A stretch of 64,000 nt of DNA from Caldithrix sp964598255. Its GTDB lineage: Bacteria > Calditrichota > Calditrichia > Calditrichales > Calditrichaceae. The stretch spans positions 1 through 64,000 of the forward strand of contig CAZRBA010000055.1 in the NCBI GenBank assembly GCA_964598255.1, read 5' to 3'. Positions 43,341 to 50,093 of the stretch are shown piece by piece. Positions within the stretch are counted from its first letter, which is position 1. Each line of letters begins with the position of its first letter. Both the position numbers and the translations under genes were made by a program. Under the pieces are notes generated by a model. It saw only the letters and a program-made list of their open reading frames with translations, was not told the DNA's origin and searched no databases.

Positions 43341-44770
43341 AGCTACCATTTTTACCGTTTTGGAGCGCGCAAAATTTTGGCCAACGTCCGGCTATTATCA
43401 GCCCACGGGAAACCATTTCCTTTAACCGCTTACTCCGCCACATTCAAACAGCAGTCAGGGCGCTGGAACATTCGGGACTTGATATGGGCGATCGTCTGGC
43501 CGTTGAAGCACGGCCGAATATCCAAGTAATCGGTCTCCTTTGGGCCGCCATGGCCAAGGGGATTATTACCGTTTTAATGAACCCTGGTCTTCCGCAGCAA
43601 ACATTTGACGAACAGTTGAATGATTTGGGCTGTCGTCTGGCATACGTCTCTTCGCAGCGCATTTTGCCCGCAGGGGTAAGTAAATTCGATTGGCCTGCTA
43701 AAGTCGAAGCAAGCAAGCAGGAAAACCAACGGTTACCCGGAACCGTTTCTGGCGACCAACCGGCAACCATCATTTTTACTTCGGGCAGTTCGGGCAGGCC
43801 TCGTGCCGTGTTGCATGCTTACCGCAATCATTATTTTTGTGCTTTGGGTTCAAATCGGAATATTCCGTTGCGTCCGGGCGATCGTTGGATGCTTTCGTTG
43901 CCTTTATTTCACGTGGCCGGAATTGCTATTTTGTTCCGCGCCTTTTTGGCCGGTGCAGCAGTTGTTTTGCCGGATAGCGAACACAGGCTTGGCGAAAACA
44001 TTTTGCATTTCGAACCGACGCATCTTTCGTTAGTGGCCACGCAATTGGGCGATTTGCTCGGTAACGCGCAAACAGATCGGGTATTGAAAAAATCAAAAGC
44101 CATGCTCATGGGCGGAAGCGCAATACCGGAAAAATTGCTAACGGAAGCCTTCCGGCGCGGATGGCCTTTGGTGCTTAGTTACGGTAGTTCCGAGATGAGC
44201 TCGCAAATAACAGCCACTGTACCCGGTGCTCCGTTTGCGGAATGGAAAACTTCGGGCCGCTTATTGCCATTCAGAGAATTGCAAATAGATCGATCGGGCC
44301 AAATTCGCGTTAAAGGCAAAACCTTGTTTTTGGGATATTGGCGGGGCAACCGTATTGAGCTACCACTGGATGCGCACGGATGGTTTTCCACCGGCGATTT
44401 GGGCAGGATTGATGCGCAGGGACGTTTGATTGTTTACGGGCGTAAGGATCGCATGTTTATTTCCGGCGGAGAAAATATTTATCCAGAAGAAATAGAACGG
44501 GCTCTGGAAAGAACGGGCGGAATCAAAAGAGTCGTGGTGGTGCCGGTAAAGCACGAGCGTTTCGGATGGCGGCCGGTAGCCTTTGTAAGCCGTTGGGACC
44601 AATTGCCGCCGGATGAAGAAAAATTAAAAGCAAGCTTGCGCACCGTGTTACCGGGCTTTAAAATTCCTTTGCGTATTTTGCCTTGGCCCCAAGACGCGCC
44701 TACCGGCATGAAGATCGATTTGCAATGGTTTCGCCAAAAAGCGGAGGATTGCCTGCAAACAAAAGGATAA
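43337..44770 (+). CDS. menE: o-Succinylbenzoate-CoA ligase
   Basis: Acyl-adenylate-forming enzyme that activates o-succinylbenzoate. 477 residues from ATG 43337 overlapping the menC stop. P-loop-like IIFTSGSSGRPRAVLHAY near residue 148, LSYGSSEMSSQITAT near 282, the STGDLGRIDAQGRLIVYGRKDRM hinge near 350, and ISGGENIYPEEIE near 375, as in ANL-family ligases. Last gene of the men operon; the converging thioesterase follows. Confidence 0.95.
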   Translation: MKLPFLPFWSAQNFGQRPAIISPRETISFNRLLRHIQTAVRALEHSGLDMGDRLAVEARPNIQVIGLLWAAMAKGIITVLMNPGLPQQTFDEQLNDLGCRLAYVSSQRILPAGVSKFDWPAKVEASKQENQRLPGTVSGDQPATIIFTSGSSGRPRAVLHAYRNHYFCALGSNRNIPLRPGDRWMLSLPLFHVAGIAILFRAFLAGAAVVLPDSEHRLGENILHFEPTHLSLVATQLGDLLGNAQTDRVLKKSKAMLMGGSAIPEKLLTEAFRRGWPLVLSYGSSEMSSQITATVPGAPFAEWKTSGRLLPFRELQIDRSGQIRVKGKTLFLGYWRGNRIELPLDAHGWFSTGDLGRIDAQGRLIVYGRKDRMFISGGENIYPEEIERALERTGGIKRVVVVPVKHERFGWRPVAFVSRWDQLPPDEEKLKASLRTVLPGFKIPLRILPWPQDAPTGMKIDLQWFRQKAEDCLQTKG

Positions 44771-44800
44771 GAAAATTTTTTCCGTTCCGCTGGTAGTTTT

Positions 44801-45235
44801 TTAGTGATGTTTTCTTTTCTTTACCACCATTAAGGTCAAACGGCCAACGCAGGTTTGCCGTTGGCGCTCATCGTAAATTTTAATTTCCCAAACATGTACC
44901 GTTTGTCCTATTTTTATCGGTCTGGCAATACCTTCCACAGTGCCATTAAACACCGGCCGTAAATGGCTAACATTAAGTTCCACCCCGACAATATCGTATT
45001 TGTCGTCGTCCACGCACATTCGAGCAGCCATGCTACCTATTGTTTCGGCCAGGGCTGCGTTTGCTCCGCCGTGCAACAGTCCTGCTGGCTGTTTGGTGCG
45101 TTCATCCGCAGGCATGCGAGCCTTCAAATAATCTTCGCCGATTTCCGTGTATTCAATACCCAAATGCCGCACCATAGTATTTCGAGATAATGCGTTCAAA
45201 TTGTCCAGAGCCCATTTTTTTTGCCAGATGCTCAT
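44801..45235 (-). CDS. PaaI-type hotdog thioesterase, possible DHNA-CoA thioesterase (MenI)
   Basis: 144 residues, single hotdog domain of the PaaI/YdiI type: LHGGANAALAETIGSMAA near residue 53 with the active-site Glu, and NVSHLRPVFNGTVEGIARP near 88. Menaquinone synthesis needs hydrolysis of DHNA-CoA made by MenB, done by YdiI/MenI in E. coli. This gene faces the men operon end to end, so a MenI role is attractive but is inference; a general acyl-CoA thioesterase is the alternative. GGAT precedes the ATG. Confidence 0.85.
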   Translation of the reverse strand: MSIWQKKWALDNLNALSRNTMVRHLGIEYTEIGEDYLKARMPADERTKQPAGLLHGGANAALAETIGSMAARMCVDDDKYDIVGVELNVSHLRPVFNGTVEGIARPIKIGQTVHVWEIKIYDERQRQTCVGRLTLMVVKKRKHH

Positions 45236-45311
45236 GAAAAATCCTTTTCCTTTTAAATTTCCGAAAAATTAAAATCCCGTTTAACAACCAATCGATGTCC
45301 GTGGCAAAACT

Positions 45312-46445
45312 TTACAGATACCAGAACAAAAGTGCGTAAGGCTGAGCGGCGTCACGATTAACTCTGCGCAATTGCCCGGTATAAATCATGGTTAATATTG
45401 TAATTATCATTTCCATCTCATTGGTTTCCGCCACCATTGTTTTAAGTATATCAAGAAAATAGTACCAGGAACCGTATTTAGGATTTTTCTGATATCTTTG
45501 TAGTTTTTTGCCCATTTGTTTTAAACGGGAGTGTGTGCATACTTCTATTAAACACATAGAGAGAATATCGGAGAATTCTTTGGCTTTTTTGTTAAAACGC
45601 GCATCGAAACTTCGCAGTTTTTCTTTGTCCGAATCAGACAACTGCCGGTAAAATTGCTTGGCCGATTCAAGTCCTTTGTCTAATTCTTGTTTTGTAAACA
45701 AGTCCAATTCGAATTCACCGTCAACTACGGCGGCAATGCCTTGGTTAATAACGTCTTCGATTTCATCCAAATTCAGTTCTTCTTCATCATCGTCGTCCGT
45801 TTCTCCGATTAACATTTCGAAAAAGCCTGGATAACGGTCATCGAACGCGTTGACAATTTCGAAATACTTTTCAAACTCTTGGGGGTCGTTTTCATTAAAA
45901 TCAGGAAAAGATTGGCCAAATTCTTCCTCAAGTTTGAGAGTGAATTCGTTGAAAACAGTAAAATGTTTTAAAATTATCTCTCTGGTAAGGGGGAACAAAG
46001 CTATTTCGGAAGGGGAATGTTTGTGCTTAAAAAAGTCGATGACGAGTTGCACATCCTTTTCCAGCATTTTGTCCGGTTCGGCCTTTAGGCGTTCGTTAAT
46101 TGCCAGAAGGTTATCCATAATATTATCGATAAACTCATCATCCTTTGCTAAAAATTCTTTGGCCGTTTTAATCAAAGCTTGGTCATAAAGCTCAATGTAG
46201 TCCGGATCATTTGGATTAGGAGGTGTATCCAAAATATCGGGTTTTAGTTCGGTTAGTTTTTCGGCAAAAATTTCGGAAAGATCGACAAGAGGAAGCAACA
46301 ATGCATTGAACTCTTTCTGTAAAATAATGTTTATGGTAGCAGTGATAAATTTTTCCTGAATAAAATAGGCAGGTTGCGTTGGTTTGTACAACGGTTCGAT
46401 AATCGCCTTTTTCTTTTTTTTGCCGAATTTTTTCTTTGAAGTCAT
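45312..46445 (-). CDS. Acidic protein of unknown function
   Basis: 377 residues, not recognised. Basic start (SKKKFGKKKKKAIIEPL), then a mostly helical protein with many charged residues and an acidic linker GETDDDDEEELNLDEIED near residue 220. The C-terminal third is rich in aromatic and basic residues (RYQKNPKYGSWYYFLDIL; NRDAAQPYALLFWYL). No signal peptide, TM or catalytic motif is visible. The ATG at 46445 follows AAAAAGGAT (minus strand). Composition is lower in Gly and Ala than neighbouring genes. Upstream lies an AT-rich 265-base gap; the M29 aminopeptidase is divergent. Confidence 0.75.
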   Translation of the reverse strand: MTSKKKFGKKKKKAIIEPLYKPTQPAYFIQEKFITATINIILQKEFNALLLPLVDLSEIFAEKLTELKPDILDTPPNPNDPDYIELYDQALIKTAKEFLAKDDEFIDNIMDNLLAINERLKAEPDKMLEKDVQLVIDFFKHKHSPSEIALFPLTREIILKHFTVFNEFTLKLEEEFGQSFPDFNENDPQEFEKYFEIVNAFDDRYPGFFEMLIGETDDDDEEELNLDEIEDVINQGIAAVVDGEFELDLFTKQELDKGLESAKQFYRQLSDSDKEKLRSFDARFNKKAKEFSDILSMCLIEVCTHSRLKQMGKKLQRYQKNPKYGSWYYFLDILKTMVAETNEMEMIITILTMIYTGQLRRVNRDAAQPYALLFWYL

Positions 46446-46636
46446 TTTTTTATCCTTTTGAAAAATAAGTAATTACTTCATTCATTTGTCAACCGCAAAA
46501 GCAGCGAAAAATGAATAATTTAGGCTATATATTCTAAAGTAGCATGGATTGCATACCGAATCAAATTTCTTTCGAAAGTTAATGAAGTCATCGTGCATTA
46601 CAAAATCGTAAAAGTATTTGTACGGAAAAACTTCCT

Positions 46637-46665
46637 TTGATTGCTTTTCAAAAGAGCCGTATATT
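46637..46665 (+). promoter_or_regulatory. Candidate sigma-70-type promoter for the M29 aminopeptidase
   Basis: TTGATT (46637-46642), a 17-base spacer, TATATT (46660-46665), about 45 bases before the ATG at 46711. The -10 box matches consensus at 5 of 6 positions. Confidence 0.5.
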
Positions 46666-46710
46666 TCCAAAGGTTAAAATTGCACTTTATCGAATGAAAG
46701 GAATAGTTTT

Positions 46711-47946
46711 ATGCAAGTGAACATACCTCGTGAAAAATTGGAAAAATGGGCGGATTACCTGCTCGATTATTCGTTGGGCGGCGTGCAAAAAGACGACGTA
46801 ATTATGCTAAAGGGCGAACACATTACCTGGCCGCTTTTGGAAGTGTTGCAGGAAAAGATCATCAAAGCCGGGGGCATTCCCGATATGAATATTGTGGCGC
46901 CCGATAACGATCGCGGTAAAGTGTGGGGCGCGGCCATGGCCCGCTACGGAACGGAAGAACAAATAAAACGTGTACCCCAGTGGCACATCGATCGCTACAA
47001 GGCCATGACCAAATACATCGAAGTTTTGGGCGCCGAAAATCCGCAACTGTTTGCCAATTTACCGGAAGAAACTTCTCAGGCGGTAATGCGCGCCGACGAG
47101 CCGCTCAAAGAAATCCGTTTGCTTAAACCATGGGTTTTAACGTTGTTTCCAACACAAGGATTTGCCGAAATGGAAGGAATGAGTCTGGAACGCTACACCG
47201 AAGTAGTGGTCAATGCTTCTATGGTCGATCCGCGCATGCTGGATGAGGTGGAGGAAGATATTTACCGCCTGATGGATCAAAGCAAACAAATTCGCATCGT
47301 TACCGAGCATCCGCACACGGGCAAGGAACTGGAATTAAGAATGGATATCGATCAGCGTTTTGCCATTAAGTGTACGGGCAAACGCAATTTTCCCGACGGT
47401 GAAGTATTTACCAGCCCCAATGCCGATACAGTAAACGGTGAAATTTTTGTCGATTTGCCGGTTTCGTTTGTGGGCCAGACCATTAAGGGCATCTATTTGA
47501 AATTCGAGAACGGAAAAATTACGGATTACAAAGCCGATACTGGGCACGAAGCCTTACAAAAAATCATCGAAACCGACGAGGGTTCACATCGCCTTGGCGA
47601 AGTGGCTTTGGGCATGAACAACGGTATCGAGGAAGTCCTCAAACATCCTTTGTTCGTGGAAAAGGTGGGAGGTACCCTACATATCGCCATTGGCGCCAGT
47701 TATCCCGAATGTTACGTACAAGATCCGGCTTCGGAAGAGGGGCGTAAATTAGCTGACGAATTGTACAAACGCGGCAAGTTGAACCGTTCGGCCCAGCATG
47801 TGGATATCGTCACAGATTTCCGTCCCGGGGGCAGCGGACGCGCGGTGTACCTGGATGACGTAAAATTGGAAATTAAAGACAATATTTGGGTTGTCCCGGA
47901 AGAGCACAAAGTAAAAGGAAGGTTCGGCATCGAGTCGCGCTGGTAG
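46711..47946 (+). CDS. M29-family aminopeptidase (thermophilic leucyl aminopeptidase type)
   Basis: Cytoplasmic metallo-aminopeptidase, 411 residues, normal for M29. The dinuclear metal site fits Glu in NFPDGEVFTSP near residue 230, Glu in GSHRLGEVALGMN near 295, His in GGTLHIAIGASYPE near 328, and His/Asp in SAQHVDIVTDFRPGG near 365. AAAGGAA precedes the ATG. It has its own promoter candidate and terminator, so it is probably monocistronic. Confidence 0.93.
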   Translation: MQVNIPREKLEKWADYLLDYSLGGVQKDDVIMLKGEHITWPLLEVLQEKIIKAGGIPDMNIVAPDNDRGKVWGAAMARYGTEEQIKRVPQWHIDRYKAMTKYIEVLGAENPQLFANLPEETSQAVMRADEPLKEIRLLKPWVLTLFPTQGFAEMEGMSLERYTEVVVNASMVDPRMLDEVEEDIYRLMDQSKQIRIVTEHPHTGKELELRMDIDQRFAIKCTGKRNFPDGEVFTSPNADTVNGEIFVDLPVSFVGQTIKGIYLKFENGKITDYKADTGHEALQKIIETDEGSHRLGEVALGMNNGIEEVLKHPLFVEKVGGTLHIAIGASYPECYVQDPASEEGRKLADELYKRGKLNRSAQHVDIVTDFRPGGSGRAVYLDDVKLEIKDNIWVVPEEHKVKGRFGIESRW

Positions 47947-47961
47947 ATAAATAGCGAATGT

Positions 47962-47994
47962 CAGGTAAAAAGGGTTGCCTGTCCGTTTTTTTTT
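47962..47994 (+). terminator. Intrinsic terminator after the M29 aminopeptidase
   Basis: CAGGTAA (47962-47968) pairs with TTGCCTG (47975-47981) including one G-U pair, followed by TCCG and nine T (47986-47994). Confidence 0.6.
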
Positions 47995-48211
47995 CGGAAG
48001 TTAAAATCGTAAGTTTTGCTGGATCAATTGCAATTGAAGGAATGTCGGGTCGGAAAATAGCGTTAGGCGATTAAATATGAGAAAACCGTGAAAAGGGCTG
48101 CAGGCACCCCGAGGAGAAAAAGCGGGAAAGGCAGACCTATTTAAGGAATGGGGCCATTTAAGATTTGCAAATTGCAATTATTATCTTTAAATTTATTATT
48201 TGTTTGGAAGT

Positions 48212-48238
48212 AAAGTGGGTCATGGAACCCACTTTTTT
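48212..48238 (+). terminator. Terminator-like hairpin in the rimP leader, attenuator candidate
   Basis: AAAGTGGGT (48212-48220) and ACCCACTTT (48227-48235) form nine pairs around a six-base loop and run into six T. It ends 18 bases before the rimP ATG and lies downstream of the candidate promoter, where a constitutive terminator would block the operon. The upstream gene already has its own terminator. Confidence 0.7.
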
Positions 48239-48255
48239 GTTATTTGGAGTTTGGT

Positions 48256-48708
48256 ATGGATCTGAAAGAAAAGATCGAAGCATTAGTACAGCCGATTTGT
48301 GAAAACAACGGATTCTATTTGCTCGATCTGAAAGTAAAGGGCGATTTACGTCATTTGGTGATTCAGGTATTTGCCGATAACGAAAAAGGCATAACGATTG
48401 ACGATTGCGCGTTTTTATCCCGCCGAATTCAGGACGAATTGGATATGGACGAGTCGCTGTTTATGAATTACCGATTGGATGTTTCGTCGCCTGGTTTGGA
48501 TCATCCCTTGCGGTACGACTGGGAATTCAAAAAGAATTTGGGGCGTCCGCTGGTGGTTAAGTATTTTATTGAGCCAGACAAGCTTTGGCGCGTAAGCGGA
48601 AAATTAATTGACTTTAATTCCGAGCAAATTGTATTGGAAAGCAAACGTGGAACTTTGGAGATTAAGCGTGATGACATTAAACAAGCAAAAGTTAAATTGC
48701 AATGGTAA
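48256..48708 (+). CDS. rimP: Ribosome maturation factor RimP
   Basis: Needed for 30S assembly. 150 residues from ATG 48256 (GGAG six bases upstream); the frame opens at TTG 48244 but that start is unlikely. DLKEKIEALVQPICENNGFYLLDLKVKG start, then DDCAFLSRRIQDELDMDE and YRLDVSSPGLDHPL, all RimP landmarks, and a C-terminal Sm-like domain. First gene of rimP-nusA-infB. Confidence 0.95.
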   Translation: MDLKEKIEALVQPICENNGFYLLDLKVKGDLRHLVIQVFADNEKGITIDDCAFLSRRIQDELDMDESLFMNYRLDVSSPGLDHPLRYDWEFKKNLGRPLVVKYFIEPDKLWRVSGKLIDFNSEQIVLESKRGTLEIKRDDIKQAKVKLQW

Positions 48709-48726
48709 AAGGGGAGTGAGGCACGT

Positions 48727-50049
48727 ATGAATACCGAAATTATGGAAGCCATCACCCAAATCGCAAAAGACAAGCGTATTGACAAAGATAACCTGCGCGA
48801 TATTCTGGAGAATATTTTTCTGAATATGATCCAGAAAAAATTCGGTACTACCGAAAATTTTGATGTAATCGTAAATATTGATAAGGGTGATATTGAAATT
48901 TATCAGGAAAAGACGGTTGTGGAAAAGGTGGAAGATCCGGTTAGCGAAATCGACCTGGAATCAGCCCAAAAAATAGATCCCGATGCGGAAATCGGCGAAG
49001 AAATCGTGGAAATTATCGATCCGCGTATGTTCGGGCGACGATTAATTGCCTCAGCCAAACAGAATTTGGGGCAGCGCATTCGCGATTTTGAACGCGAACA
49101 TGTTTTGGAAGAATACCGTAACCGTATCGGTGAGATTATTATCGGTGATATTCATCAGATTAACAATAAGGGGATTTACATTAATCAGGACAAAACCGAG
49201 GTCTTTTTGCCGCGCAGCGAAAAAATTCCCAGCGAAATATTACGGCGTGGGCAAACCGTGCGCTGCCTGATTAAGGAAGTACGCGAAGATAGAAAAGGGC
49301 ACAGTCCCGAAATCATCGTTAGCCGGGCGGATAATCAATTTTTAGTGCGTCTGTTCGAGCTGGAAGTGCCCGAAATTTACGACGGCATTGTGGAAATTAA
49401 ATCCGTAGCCCGCGATCCGGGCGAACGGGCCAAAGTAGCCGTGGAATCCATCGACCGCCGCATTGACGCGGTAGGCGCTTGTGTGGGCATGAAGGGCGTA
49501 CGCATTCAGGCCATTGTGCGCGAGTTAAACAACGAAAAAATCGATATTATCAACTATTCCAGCGAGCCGGAAATTTTTATTTCCCGTGCGCTTACGCCGG
49601 CCAAGCCAATTAAAGTGATTGTAAACGAAGAAGAAAAAATGGCCGTGGCCATTATTCGGGACGATGAAATTTCGCTGGCTATTGGCAAGGGCGGGCAAAA
49701 TTTGCGTTTGGCTTCGCAGCTTACCGGTTATCAAATAGAACCCTTGCGTGAATCGGAATACGAGAAAGAAACCACGGCACCCGAATCGGTTTCCATAGAA
49801 GACATGGTCGGTATTCCGGAAGGAATTAAGCGTAAGCTTATTGATGCGGATATCTTGTACGCCCATGAAATTTTGGAACAGGGTAAAGAGAATCTGACCA
49901 AAATTTCGGGTATCGGAGACAAATCGGCGGATAAAATAATGGAAATTGCCAGACAATATGTGGAACCGGAAGATGAGTTTGACGAGCCGGAAGAAAAAAC
50001 GCAACAAGAACAACAGGCCAAAAGCGAAGACAAAGAAAAAGAAGAATAA
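48727..50049 (+). CDS. nusA: Transcription termination/antitermination factor NusA
   Basis: Binds RNA polymerase and modulates pausing and termination. 440 residues: N-terminal domain (about 1-125), S1 (about 130-200), KH1 and KH2 (about 205-345; GKGGQNLRLASQLTGYQIE near 320), and a C-terminal helix-hairpin-helix segment (TKISGIGDKSADKIMEIA near 395) with an acidic Gln-rich tail. AGGGGAGTGAGG precedes the ATG. ylxR and ylxQ, often between nusA and infB, are absent. Confidence 0.96.
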   Translation: MNTEIMEAITQIAKDKRIDKDNLRDILENIFLNMIQKKFGTTENFDVIVNIDKGDIEIYQEKTVVEKVEDPVSEIDLESAQKIDPDAEIGEEIVEIIDPRMFGRRLIASAKQNLGQRIRDFEREHVLEEYRNRIGEIIIGDIHQINNKGIYINQDKTEVFLPRSEKIPSEILRRGQTVRCLIKEVREDRKGHSPEIIVSRADNQFLVRLFELEVPEIYDGIVEIKSVARDPGERAKVAVESIDRRIDAVGACVGMKGVRIQAIVRELNNEKIDIINYSSEPEIFISRALTPAKPIKVIVNEEEKMAVAIIRDDEISLAIGKGGQNLRLASQLTGYQIEPLRESEYEKETTAPESVSIEDMVGIPEGIKRKLIDADILYAHEILEQGKENLTKISGIGDKSADKIMEIARQYVEPEDEFDEPEEKTQQEQQAKSEDKEKEE

Positions 50050-50093
50050 ATTTTAAAGTATTGATGGAATTTCAATACTAAGATGGAGTTTAA

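Larger units (their letters stand above)
47947..48255. other. Long gap and leader upstream of the rimP-nusA-infB operon
   Basis: 309 bases with no gene. After the aminopeptidase terminator it holds a possible nested stem (CTGC/GCAG, 48098-48101 with 48131-48134, enclosing CCCG/CGGG, 48108-48111 with 48123-48126), a candidate promoter (TTGCAA 48165-48170, 17 bases, TAAATT 48188-48193), and an intrinsic-terminator-like hairpin just before rimP. Confidence 0.5.

Noticed and set aside
46482..46670. 62-residue minus-strand frame between the acidic protein and the aminopeptidase
   Set aside because: TTG start with no ribosome-binding site, Phe/Tyr-rich composition typical of AT-rich non-coding DNA, and overlap with the aminopeptidase promoter candidate.
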